This document shows positions 1-8,098 of a stretch of DNA of 64,000 nucleotides, in pieces. Every line of letters begins with the position of its first letter. Position 1 is the first letter of the stretch. A model generated the notes under the pieces. The model searched no databases, was not told the DNA's origin, and worked only from the letters and a program-made list of their open reading frames with translations. Source of the DNA: Aphanomyces cochlioides (Eukaryota; Oomycota; Saprolegniomycetes; Saprolegniales; Verrucalvaceae); assembly GCA_019828595.1 (NCBI GenBank), contig JAHQRK010000005.1:2604001-2668000 (forward strand), read 5' to 3'. A program made the position numbers and the translations under genes.

Positions 1-414
1 CAGGATACAGATTCGATGATGATTGATCGTGATGGGGTTCCAAAATTGGCAATCGCTTTTAAAGAAAAATATGGAAGAGAACTAATTGGAAAGCAACTGG
101 GGCAATTTCATACAGATTTTAGTCTTGAAGGTTCAAAAGGAGAGGTTTATGCTAAGGAGTCAATATTCTTAGGAAAAAAAAGCTATGTGAATGTGCTATC
201 TTGCGATGGTAATGATGTTGAGGGACATCATATTCGTATGAAGGGTATTCCTGGAAAGCTTCTTAAAGAAAATCCTCTCGAAAAGTATGTGAAGATGTAT
301 AATGGTGAATCAATGGAATTTGATCTAAGCGAATGTTGTTCAATCGACATTAACACTAAGACACAAAAGGTAAGCAAGAGATTGAAGTTTACAAGAAAAG
401 TTTCATTTGCTTAG
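1..414 (+). CDS. polB: Protein-primed family B DNA polymerase, C-terminal part
   Basis: The frame is open from base 1 and is cut by the window edge. The first codons read Q-D-T-D-S, the motif C metal-binding core of family B polymerases. It is followed by the segment LGQFHTDF and then by AKESIFLGKKSY, which contains the K-x-Y motif typical of this polymerase family after motif C. In Polintons the polymerase replicates the element from a terminal protein primer. Only about 137 C-terminal residues are visible. It ends 9 bp before the integrase start on the same strand, which fits co-expression. The AT-rich codon use matches the rest of the element. Confidence 0.85.
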   Translation, partial: QDTDSMMIDRDGVPKLAIAFKEKYGRELIGKQLGQFHTDFSLEGSKGEVYAKESIFLGKKSYVNVLSCDGNDVEGHHIRMKGIPGKLLKENPLEKYVKMYNGESMEFDLSECCSIDINTKTQKVSKRLKFTRKVSFA

Positions 415-423
415 ATATATAAT

Positions 424-1512
424 ATGTCTGCACTTCTTAAAAAATTATACTATGATCCAAAGATTGGATTCATTAGCGCAACAGCATTGTATAAAAAAGC
501 AAAAGAACTTAATAATTCTATTACTCTAAAACAAGTTCGCGATTGGTATAAGAAACAAACTGATATTCAACAGCATTCAGCTCAAAACAAGAAATTTCCT
601 GAGTTCAAAATTGCAAGCAACAATCCAAACTCATGGCAAATGGATTTAGCTTTTTGGCAAAAACAACCAATATTTATCGCAATCAATATTAACAGTCGAA
701 TCGGCTTCGCCAAATTGTTGAAAAACAAAACTGCGCCTGTAGTTAGAAAAGCAATAGAAGAATTTCTTTCTCGAAACAAAACACATTCGTTTACATCAGA
801 TAATGGAAATGAGTTTATGAATAAAAAAGTTCAAGAACTGTTAACAAAAGAACATATCAGTCATTACGCTGGAGAGTCTGGGGATCATACAATTCTAGGC
901 AAGGTAGATCGATTCATTAGAACGTTAAAATCAAGACTAACCAAAATGTTCGAGACAGGAATCTTTAAAAAGCTAACTCAAAAGCATCTAAACGATGCAA
1001 TTTCAAATTACAATGACACGGAACATTCATCCATTCATGCAACGCCAAATGAGATGAAAGGAAAAGTCATATTTTCCGAAAATGATCATAACCAAAATGT
1101 AGCAAAGCAAGTCTTAGAAAGCATCCCGATTGGCTCAAAAGTACGTTACAAATTGAAACCAAAAAATCCATTTCAAAAAGAAGGTGCTAAATATTCAAAA
1201 TCCGTTTATGAATTTATTGGATTAGATGGACTAAAGACGCATTTACGATCAAAAAATAATCACGTCGTATATAAACCAGTTAATGATATAAAAATAGTAG
1301 AAGCTCAAACTACTGACGCTGATGGAAGAGCAAATGACATTTATGAAGCTGAGAAAATTTTAAGTCACAAGAAACTAAAAAATGGTCAATACAAATATCT
1401 GGTTAAATGGGCTGATGGAAGTGAATCATGGGAGCCTCAGAAGAATCTAAGAATATTTAATAAAAATCAAATGAGTCAATTAGAAAAAAATTATTTTGCA
1501 CAGGTAATATAA
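424..1512 (+). CDS. int: Retroviral-type integrase (rve) with C-terminal chromodomain
   Basis: A 362-aa protein. Residues about 65-205 form the RNase-H-fold integrase core: Asp74 (WQMDLAFW), Asp126 (SDNGNEF) and, exactly 35 residues further, position 162 in VDRFIRTLK. That third catalytic position is normally Glu (VERFNRTLK) but is Asp here. Residues about 325-362 form a chromodomain with the usual aromatic residues (YEAEKIL, YLVKWADG, SWEPQ), suggesting targeting to modified histones. In Polintons this enzyme inserts the element and makes a short target duplication. It lies directly after the polymerase gene. Family assignment is firm; activity with Asp in place of Glu is uncertain. Confidence 0.92.
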   Translation: MSALLKKLYYDPKIGFISATALYKKAKELNNSITLKQVRDWYKKQTDIQQHSAQNKKFPEFKIASNNPNSWQMDLAFWQKQPIFIAININSRIGFAKLLKNKTAPVVRKAIEEFLSRNKTHSFTSDNGNEFMNKKVQELLTKEHISHYAGESGDHTILGKVDRFIRTLKSRLTKMFETGIFKKLTQKHLNDAISNYNDTEHSSIHATPNEMKGKVIFSENDHNQNVAKQVLESIPIGSKVRYKLKPKNPFQKEGAKYSKSVYEFIGLDGLKTHLRSKNNHVVYKPVNDIKIVEAQTTDADGRANDIYEAEKILSHKKLKNGQYKYLVKWADGSESWEPQKNLRIFNKNQMSQLEKNYFAQVI

Positions 1513-1548
1513 ACTACCAAATATATACGTTAATTAATTCGTAGTAAA

Positions 1549-3036
1549 ATGTATCCGAGCTATAAGGATCTCGCTGATAAAAAAGCAAAATTACAAGAAT
1601 ATTATGATCAAATAAAACTTGATAAAAAGATCGATGCTATTAAACAAAAGGCATATGAAACTGCTATTTGGAGTAGTGATGTTGCATCAAATAAATGAAT
1701 TTGGTGGTCGACCAGCCAGAAACATGTTGATCATGGTGATTCAAGTACAATGTACTTTCGTCAAGGCCCTTCACAATGCATCCCCATTCTTCATTGAATA
1801 TATTCCCAGTCCAATCGTGTGTCGTGCGGTTTTGACTGGGATGGTTATATAATTCTACCAAAACCTCAAACGACTTCAAATGTTGGCAGAACAATTGAAA
1901 TTCAAACAGATTCATCAAACCCAAGAACCATTGAAGTTCAAACCGAATCAAACGGTAGAACTATACAAACCCAAACTAAACGAAATACGAAAGCCAGATC
2001 TGCTCAAACCGAGCCAATGGGTATTACAACTGGAACTCAATATGAAAGTAATCCAAGATACGAACCCAGAATTAAAACAAGGGATCAAATCAAATTAGAA
2101 AATATGCCCCCTGTCGAAACAAGAAATCGTTTCAGAATTTTGTCTGATGAAGACGACGAAGAGTCAAAACCAATATTTCCCGCAGAGGATAACAAAAAAA
2201 CTCAAAGAGAACAAATTATAAAACTTTATAAGGACAATTGGAACTTCTTTAAAACAAGAAAGATTTCTCCGATATTACTAAATGGTGATGAAGATAAGAG
2301 TGTATACTTGGGAAGATCGGGAAGACTATTTACCATACGGAGTGATCATGAAAATAAGAATAAACGTATAATTGATTACGATTGGGTTGCTACAAAAGAA
2401 AAAATTGACAAAATTATTGATGAAAATAGACGTGTGAATGGCATCCGACAAGGCGTTACTCAAATGTCAATTAAAAGCGAACCTGATATCAAAATGGAAG
2501 GCCAAGGCTTTAAATTAATCGCCCGTAAAAAACTCATTGGACGAGGCTTAATCGGCGCGGGAATTTCGCATTTACATAATTTTGAAAAAGATTATTTATA
2601 TCGACCTCTTGGAGCTAAATATGTCAATTTGAAAGCTCTTGGTCAAGGATATTTAAGTTTACGCCATCCGTCTGGTAATTCCTGTTTTAAACGATTAAAA
2701 ATGTCAGATAAACTACTTCAAATCATCAAAATCTTGTTATTTGATGGAGTTATTGATTATAGTCTTTATAATCAGCTTGACAACAAAGATAAAATTGCGT
2801 TTTACGATACTCTAAAAGTTTGTAAACTATTAAATTCGTTTAAAGAAACTATTAGCGATCCACGAGATGGTAGTGATAAATATGTTGCTGAATTCAATAA
2901 GCTCATTGGTGAAATCAAGATCGGTAATGATAATCCTTTGATCAAATCGGAACTAAAGAAGATGTCGATTCATTTATTTCAAAATGGAATTTTAAGCGAT
3001 AAACAATTCAATGATATTTTGATGATGACAATATAG
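1549..3036 (+). pseudogene. Conserved-looking Polinton protein of unknown function, interrupted by two in-frame TGA codons
   Basis: One reading frame runs from an ATG at 1549 to a TAG at 3034-3036, broken only by TGA at 1696-1698 and 1795-1797. The downstream open part has no ATG near its 5' end; its first in-frame ATG lies about 200 bp inside, so a separate downstream gene is unlikely. Visible parts are an N-terminal charged helix, a Thr/Gln-rich stretch repeating motifs such as RTIEIQTDSS and RTIEVQTESN (about 1890-2040), an acidic patch, and a C-terminal globular region with PLGAKYVNLKALGQGYLSLR and RHPSGNS. The latter resembles, from memory, an uncharacterised protein common in Polintons. 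The stretch 1700-1840 is about 46% GC against about 30% around it, so an insertion is an alternative to two point mutations or readthrough. Confidence 0.55.
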
Positions 3037-3041
3037 AAGCT

Positions 3042-3248
3042 ATGAAAACGATTAATGTTAAACATCCATTTTTAAAAATATATAATAAAAAGGCCAAAGA
3101 AAATGAAGATAGACTAATTGAAACGATGGAAAACTTAATCATTGATAATACAGAACCAAAATCAAGTTTTCAAAGATATGGACCATCTATTGATGAATAT
3201 AAAAGAAAAAAGAAATTAGAGCAAAAATCAAAGACATTTGCTCTTTAA
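3042..3248 (+). CDS. Small hypothetical element protein (68 aa)
   Basis: A 68-aa, Lys-rich protein, ATG to TAA, starting 5 bp after the preceding stop on the same strand. It shows a basic and acidic helical character with no Cys, membrane span or motif I recognise. The spacing suggests that it belongs to the same transcription unit as the gene at 1549-3036. I cannot assign a function. Confidence 0.5.
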   Translation: MKTINVKHPFLKIYNKKAKENEDRLIETMENLIIDNTEPKSSFQRYGPSIDEYKRKKKLEQKSKTFAL

Positions 3249-3319
3249 GATGATTTAATAATATATTTTTATTTTTTATGTAATTCATAAAATATAGACT
3301 TCGTTTAAATCAACGAAAT

Positions 3320-3799
3320 ATGAAAGGAACAGGAGGTTATAAAGTAGTTCACGTATCATCATCTCTTTCAAAGAAAAAACTTTCTAAAGCATCCAAAGGT
3401 GGTACAGTTGTATTTAGCGCTGATGATTTAAAAGGAAGTAAGCCAATGCTTGTGCATCCAGCTAATTATAGCAAAATAGTTCAAGCTCAAAAAGCTAATA
3501 AAGGAGCTCGTTTGGATTTTACTGAAGGGGAAATTCATCACGATTTAAGCCATCACCAAGGCGGAAGCATTTGGGATAGTTTGAGATCAGGTTTGAGTAC
3601 GGCTTGGAATAGTGTAATTAAACCTGTACTAAGTGGAGTTGGAGATGCAATCGCATATAGTAATCCAGAATTGGCCCCTATTAGGGAAGGCATTCGTAAA
3701 CTTAGCGGCGTAGGTTTTCAAAAGGGCTCTCAAGCGGCTAAAGATCGTATAGCCCTTGTTCGTGCGAAGAAACGTGGTGGTAGTTTTCGACTAGTATAA
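3320..3799 (+). CDS. Candidate adenovirus pVI-like minor capsid/core protein
   Basis: A 159-aa basic protein with a Ser/Lys-rich N-terminus and a central HHQGGSIWDSL stretch followed by an amphipathic Trp-containing segment (residues about 86-112). The C-terminus is Arg/Lys-rich and ends in a second KKRGGSF. Polinton and adenovirus minor capsid proteins of the pVI type combine a Gly-Gly maturation cleavage site with a membrane-active amphipathic helix. The two GG-S positions here are plausible targets of the maturation protease encoded at 9912-10289. This is inference from layout and composition, since sequence similarity in this family is weak. The upstream 70 bp is extremely AT-rich and contains TATA-like runs. 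Confidence 0.45.
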   Translation: MKGTGGYKVVHVSSSLSKKKLSKASKGGTVVFSADDLKGSKPMLVHPANYSKIVQAQKANKGARLDFTEGEIHHDLSHHQGGSIWDSLRSGLSTAWNSVIKPVLSGVGDAIAYSNPELAPIREGIRKLSGVGFQKGSQAAKDRIALVRAKKRGGSFRLV

Positions 3800-3913
3800 A
3801 TATACCATTTTACGTTTGACCATGAGCTTTGAACACCAAAACATCAAGCTTTTGTAAAAAATCGGTAGTAAAAAAAATACCTCTATATAGAGTATAAGCT
3901 TGTGCTTTCAACA

Positions 3914-4108
3914 ATGCTTATCGATTTAACATTAATAAAGAAGACTCAAGAAATGATTGATGCTCAAGTTAAACGAAATCTGAATCCATACAAAAGAAAC
4001 CGATACATTTGTGATTGCGGTGAATCAGTAAACGTGAGATATCGTTTTAGTCATCAAAGATCATATGCACATAAAAAAGCAATTATAGAGATCGAAAGAA
4101 ATAATTAG
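3914..4108 (+). CDS. Small zinc-finger-like protein
   Basis: The first ATG at 3914 gives 64 aa; a GTG twelve bases upstream is in frame but unlikely. The C-terminal half reads YICDCGESVNVRYRFSHQRS followed by YAHKKA, a C-x-C-x(11)-H-x(5)-H arrangement similar to short zinc fingers common in Polintons and large DNA viruses. It may bind DNA or RNA. A TATA-like tract with the self-complementary sequence CTCTATATAGAG lies about 25-40 bp upstream. The gene ends 11 bp before the end of the oppositely oriented minor capsid gene, so the two converge. Confidence 0.5.
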   Translation: MLIDLTLIKKTQEMIDAQVKRNLNPYKRNRYICDCGESVNVRYRFSHQRSYAHKKAIIEIERNN

Positions 4109-4119
4109 AGAATAGTAAG

Positions 4120-4977
4120 CTAATTTTTTTTCGGTCTAATAATCAACTGAATTAAAATTTGACTATCTTCAAACTTGACAATATTATAATTCTGATCGCA
4201 AATTATCACTTCTATGTATGGTCTTGAGCCATCAGAAATTTCTACCCAAGAATACTCAGGATATCTTACATCTATTAAATCCCCAATAGTGGTGTTTTGT
4301 GATGTAAAAGTCGTTAAAACATCAGGAACAGAAGTGTATGGATTATTAACTAAATTACAACGAACTAAAAAGCTTGAAACAGGGTTTACTTGTGGAGTAA
4401 AACTACTTAAAAACGATTGAGCAGTCGTTTGACGAGAGGGAGGAAATGTTGCAACTTGATAGCCAACTATTAAATTAAATCCACTTGGAATGATAATTTG
4501 CGGAGCATAGCCACCTGTTGGTACGCCTGTTGAATATAACCCACTGGCTGGTAGCGACCAGCCTGTTGGTAAACTTAAAGGAGTAGGTAATAAATCAATT
4601 TGGCAACCATAATATGTAGAATTTTCTGAAATATTAAAATATATCACATTGTTTCCATTAGAATCAATCAGATATGCACCAGCCGCGATAAGTTTAGAAG
4701 CTACATAATTTTGAATATCAGCATAACTGTAATAACCATTAGGTAAAGTGATAGATATGGTCGATGTAGTAGCGCCATATGGTACAATAATTTGAAATGT
4801 ATTATTTCCGTACAAGGTTGAATTAATATTGAATTGAGAATTATACAATTGAATCCCAGCAACAGCAATTTCCATATTGCTAAAATTGACTGCACTATTC
4901 CCAAATGTATATCTTAGCGTATTATTATAGCCATTATTCACAATATGAGTTGAATTAAGAACAATAAGTGAGCTCAT
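4120..4977 (-). CDS. Minor capsid protein, penton-like single jelly-roll
   Basis: A 285-aa beta-rich protein with few charged residues. It opens with a strand-rich segment about native peptide ends and continues with ITLPNGYYSYADIQNYV, a pattern (ISLPNG followed by aromatic-S-x-x-D-I) that I associate with the penton proteins of Polintons and virophages. Such proteins plug the five-fold vertices of the icosahedral shell. The length fits the family. It is transcribed leftward, like the packaging ATPase and major capsid genes, making up the leftward structural module. Confidence 0.75.
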   Translation of the reverse strand: MSSLIVLNSTHIVNNGYNNTLRYTFGNSAVNFSNMEIAVAGIQLYNSQFNINSTLYGNNTFQIIVPYGATTSTISITLPNGYYSYADIQNYVASKLIAAGAYLIDSNGNNVIYFNISENSTYYGCQIDLLPTPLSLPTGWSLPASGLYSTGVPTGGYAPQIIIPSGFNLIVGYQVATFPPSRQTTAQSFLSSFTPQVNPVSSFLVRCNLVNNPYTSVPDVLTTFTSQNTTIGDLIDVRYPEYSWVEISDGSRPYIEVIICDQNYNIVKFEDSQILIQLIIRPKKN

Positions 4978-5053
4978 TTTTTCTTATGTTATTTTATATC
5001 ATTTATTTATTATTTGATTGAAATAATTGTCTTTCTAATTGCTGAAAGCAAGC

Positions 5054-5740
5054 TTATAAAAGTGTATTCAAATCAATTTTTTTCCCAAAATTATACCTCA
5101 ATTCTTGATTAACAGAATCAACAAACAGAGCTTGGCCTTTGCTTGCAGTAGCTTTATTGTATGCCTTGATCATTTTGTCTTCATTAACTTCAGGAATGTT
5201 AAAATCCTTACAAACCATTTGAAGATCTCTTTTGCTATTTGCTTTTAAAATAAATACATATTCGCTATTCAATCTAATGGTTTTATATGTGTCAAAATAT
5301 GAATGAGCTAAAAATATAGTGCTTAACAATTTATGTCTTCCACGGGTGAAATAATGCGTAAATATATTTTTTTGAAGCATTTTGTCATTTGAATAATCAT
5401 CGATGATAACTAATTGTAATGAGCCATTATTTGGAATATCGTCAACAGAAGGAGGTGGTTCATTTGGGTCATAAATCGTAATGAAGTCTTTTAATTTATC
5501 TTTTAAGTAATTATACAGACTTTGCTCAGGATTGCGAGCAATAATATGCAAATGGCTGTAAATATGAGGAGAGTGCTTGAGAATATGGAAAATTAGATTC
5601 GTCTTACCAGAATAGCTGGGTCCCAGCACGATAGCTCTGAAAAGGTTCTGAATTTTAAGATCTTTGTTTATACCATGAGACTTACTTTTATAAGCCTTAG
5701 GTAATTTTCCTCCCCAGTCCTCTATTTCATTGGAACTCAT
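5054..5740 (-). CDS. A32/FtsK-HerA-type genome packaging ATPase
   Basis: A 228-aa P-loop ATPase. Walker A is GPSYSGKT at residues 40-47 and Walker B is LVIIDDY with the acidic pair at 114-115. Further along come TRGRHK and LAHSYFD, the region expected to carry the arginine finger and sensor. This compact form is the packaging ATPase of Polintons, virophages and large DNA viruses, which pumps the genome into the preformed capsid. Its start lies 68 bp from the divergent fibre gene and the two share one AT-rich intergenic region. Confidence 0.88.
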   Translation of the reverse strand: MSSNEIEDWGGKLPKAYKSKSHGINKDLKIQNLFRAIVLGPSYSGKTNLIFHILKHSPHIYSHLHIIARNPEQSLYNYLKDKLKDFITIYDPNEPPPSVDDIPNNGSLQLVIIDDYSNDKMLQKNIFTHYFTRGRHKLLSTIFLAHSYFDTYKTIRLNSEYVFILKANSKRDLQMVCKDFNIPEVNEDKMIKAYNKATASKGQALFVDSVNQELRYNFGKKIDLNTLL

Positions 5741-5808
5741 TTATTAGAAAGCTAATATTATATATATTTTAGAATATATACTTATTTGTCTTCAACTCTA
5801 TTAAAAAT
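5741..5808. promoter_or_regulatory. Bidirectional AT-rich promoter between packaging ATPase and fibre
   Basis: A 68-bp gap between divergent genes, almost entirely A and T, containing two TATATA-type runs (around 5757-5767 and 5774-5782). A similar TATATA element lies about 20-30 bp upstream of other genes of the element, including the one at 1549 and the major capsid gene. It probably serves both genes; this is inferred from position and composition only. Confidence 0.4.
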
Positions 5809-8025
5809 ATGAGTGGAATCATAGCTAATACACCTACTATAAATAGTTCAACATACAATCCGTCAAATTACACAAGTGATGTTTATTTGAGAAAAAGTGA
5901 TCCTAGAGTCTCATATATCAGTAATCTAACTGCTGGGCAAGCAAGTGCTAAAAAGGCATTAATTTTAGATTCAGGGCTTTCAATAAGTGGAATCAACTCG
6001 ATTGGTATGACTGGTATTTACACAAACACAAGCACTACCGATGCATCAAGCACTATTACAGGCTCGATGATTACTGCAGGTGGATTGGCGGTGTCCAAGA
6101 AAATTTATGCCGGTAGCGATATCAATATCATTAATGGAACCGCGCAAATCAATCTAAATAGTTCGTCAAATACTGCGGGAAGATCGACGTGCGCATTTAT
6201 TAATGACCAAGGTACGTTCGAGATTGGTAGCCGTGGATCGACGAATTCACAGCTTCCTGGTCAGCTCTACATTTGGAATGGATCATTTCTGATGAGTATG
6301 ACCACTGCAGGCAATACAGGTTTTCTAAGCACTTCGGATGCTACATCTTCGAGTGCAGGCGGCTCAATGACTATATATGGTGGGTGCGCTATTGCTAAGA
6401 AACTGTATGTAGGTAGTAATGCATCAGTAAGCGGATCTATACTTCAAGGAACGAGCACAGATACATCAAGAGCAATATCTTGCTTAAACAATAATCTTGC
6501 TATTGCTGGCACTTCTTATATTACGCTTGGTCAATCAACCAACAATAATAATCAAGCTGAACTTTCCTTTTATTATGCTGGCAGCGGATCAACCAATAAT
6601 AGATTTCAAATTGGATTTTACGGAGGTAGCAGATTACTCGAAGTAGCAGCTTCTGGTATAATCAATATCAATTCTAATATTGCTTCAACAACGCAGTCGA
6701 ATGGTAGTTTGGTAATCGCTGGAGGAATGGGCGTATCAGGAGCTATCAATACTGGTGGAGCTATCAATTCTGGCGCAACGATCTCAGCAACTACGGCTAC
6801 GATTGGTTCTACTTCGAATACTGGCGGGACCCTTTCGATTACAAGCGTTGGATATCACTTGGCAATGTATTATAGTGCAACCGTTAATTCGACTATCAAT
6901 ACAAGTTCTGGAGGCGATATTGTGCTATCGAGTACGAATGGAGGAACAAGCACATATTATACGTTTGCTAATAATGGGCAGATTCAACTATCTGGTATCT
7001 CAGCGCGCAATAGTCATAAAATGGATCTCGGAACTAATACATCGAAAGACAATATCATTTGTCTTGCTCAGACCAATAACACAAGCCCATCCTACATGCT
7101 CGGCGTATCGAGCTTATCACTCAATTATACGTCTGGTGGCTTGCATACTTGGTTTTACAACAACTCAACTACGCCGGCTATCACTGGTACTCAGCAGATG
7201 CAGCTGAGTACTGGTGGTAATCTCAATATTGCTAATGGTGGAGTTCATTGCTATGGTCTCAATGCGGGTGATCTTAGCACCACAGGTCCAGGTATGCATA
7301 TGCATTATTCGACTGGTTCGAGTGTTGGCATTCTACAATGCTTCGATTATTCATCGTCTCAATACAAAGATATCAACATTCAATCCTCACTCTTCTATAA
7401 ATCATCTAACGGTTTTTGGGGCGTGGGCACAAACAATCCTGGATGTCCTCTGGAAATCCTTGGTACTGGCTCACAATCAACTGGATCGGGCTTTACTTTC
7501 ATTACGAGTAGTTCAGTTGGTCAGGCGACTGGATTTAGTAATAGAAACTTCTCTCTTAAGACGAGTGGTGGGATTATGGTTGCTTCTGGTGAAATTGATT
7601 GTCTTTCAGATCTGAGAACAAAATCAGATGTAATCGATCTATCTCAAGATCAATCCGAGCGATTTGTCCGTAATATCACTCCTATCGAGTATAGCTATAA
7701 GGCAAATCCTGATAAACGCCATTATGGCTATGGTGCACAAGAACTCGTGAAACATGGTTTGAGTGTGTTAGTTGGCGCTACTGATTCGGATGAACCATTG
7801 CCCGAGGAAATTATTGAGTGTGTTAATGGTGATGTTATTCAGATTGGATCTGACAGCCGCCTTGTTGTCGATGTGATTAGTATTGTACCATTGCTGCATT
7901 CTGCTCTTAAACGTGCGCTTAAGAAAATTGATAATCTTACTCAAGTTGTTGGAAAGCAGCAGATGCAGATGGAACAACTGACAACTAAACCTGTTCGACG
8001 CACAAAAAGCAGCGCTTTGCTGTAA
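5809..8025 (+). CDS. Trimeric attachment fibre with S74 self-cleaving intramolecular chaperone
   Basis: A 738-aa Ser/Thr/Gly/Asn-rich protein. Most of it is beta-repeat fibre: units such as GSMITAGGLAVSKKIYAGSD, GSMTIYGGCAIAKKLYVGSN and GSLVIAGGMGVSGA recur about every 100 residues. The C-terminus is a Peptidase_S74 chaperone: CLSDLRTKSDV with the expected Ser600 and Lys605 dyad, then IEYSYK, YGYGAQEL and a final coiled-coil-like segment. In phage tail spikes this domain trimerises the fibre and then cuts itself off. The likely role is host recognition on the capsid vertex. By eye the gene is more GC-rich than its neighbours, which may indicate acquisition from elsewhere. Confidence 0.85.
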   Translation: MSGIIANTPTINSSTYNPSNYTSDVYLRKSDPRVSYISNLTAGQASAKKALILDSGLSISGINSIGMTGIYTNTSTTDASSTITGSMITAGGLAVSKKIYAGSDINIINGTAQINLNSSSNTAGRSTCAFINDQGTFEIGSRGSTNSQLPGQLYIWNGSFLMSMTTAGNTGFLSTSDATSSSAGGSMTIYGGCAIAKKLYVGSNASVSGSILQGTSTDTSRAISCLNNNLAIAGTSYITLGQSTNNNNQAELSFYYAGSGSTNNRFQIGFYGGSRLLEVAASGIININSNIASTTQSNGSLVIAGGMGVSGAINTGGAINSGATISATTATIGSTSNTGGTLSITSVGYHLAMYYSATVNSTINTSSGGDIVLSSTNGGTSTYYTFANNGQIQLSGISARNSHKMDLGTNTSKDNIICLAQTNNTSPSYMLGVSSLSLNYTSGGLHTWFYNNSTTPAITGTQQMQLSTGGNLNIANGGVHCYGLNAGDLSTTGPGMHMHYSTGSSVGILQCFDYSSSQYKDINIQSSLFYKSSNGFWGVGTNNPGCPLEILGTGSQSTGSGFTFITSSSVGQATGFSNRNFSLKTSGGIMVASGEIDCLSDLRTKSDVIDLSQDQSERFVRNITPIEYSYKANPDKRHYGYGAQELVKHGLSVLVGATDSDEPLPEEIIECVNGDVIQIGSDSRLVVDVISIVPLLHSALKRALKKIDNLTQVVGKQQMQMEQLTTKPVRRTKSSALL

Positions 8026-8054
8026 TAGAGCGAAGTCTCTCGACCCTTAGTAAT

Positions 8055-8091
8055 AAAAAAAGCAATTCTAAGCTCGCTTAGTAGTTTTTTT
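8055..8091. terminator. Hairpin between convergent fibre and major capsid genes
   Basis: In the 73-bp gap between the two convergent stops, an A7 run is followed by CTAAG, a CTCG loop, CTTAG and then a T7 run. The outer A and T runs and the inner 5-bp arms can pair, and the structure is symmetric, so it could mark transcript ends on both strands. Hairpins at convergent gene ends are known in virophages and Polintons; function here is inferred. Confidence 0.5.
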
Positions 8092-8098
8092 GGTGTAT

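Noticed and set aside
1673..1809. Spliceosomal intron removing both TGA codons
   Set aside because: The best GT-AG pair I found (137 bp) does not restore the reading frame and the donor is weak.
1664..1951. Minus-strand 95-codon frame over the TGA-interrupted gene
   Set aside because: It overlaps the plus-strand gene region, has no recognisable motif and probably arises from the higher GC of this short stretch.
1549..3036. TGA read as Trp throughout the Polinton
   Set aside because: Trp is written as TGG in integrase, capsid and other genes; a reassigned AT-rich genome would mostly use TGA.
6755..7615. Additional plus-strand frames inside the fibre gene
   Set aside because: They are shadows in another phase of a repetitive, GC-richer gene and have no own start context.
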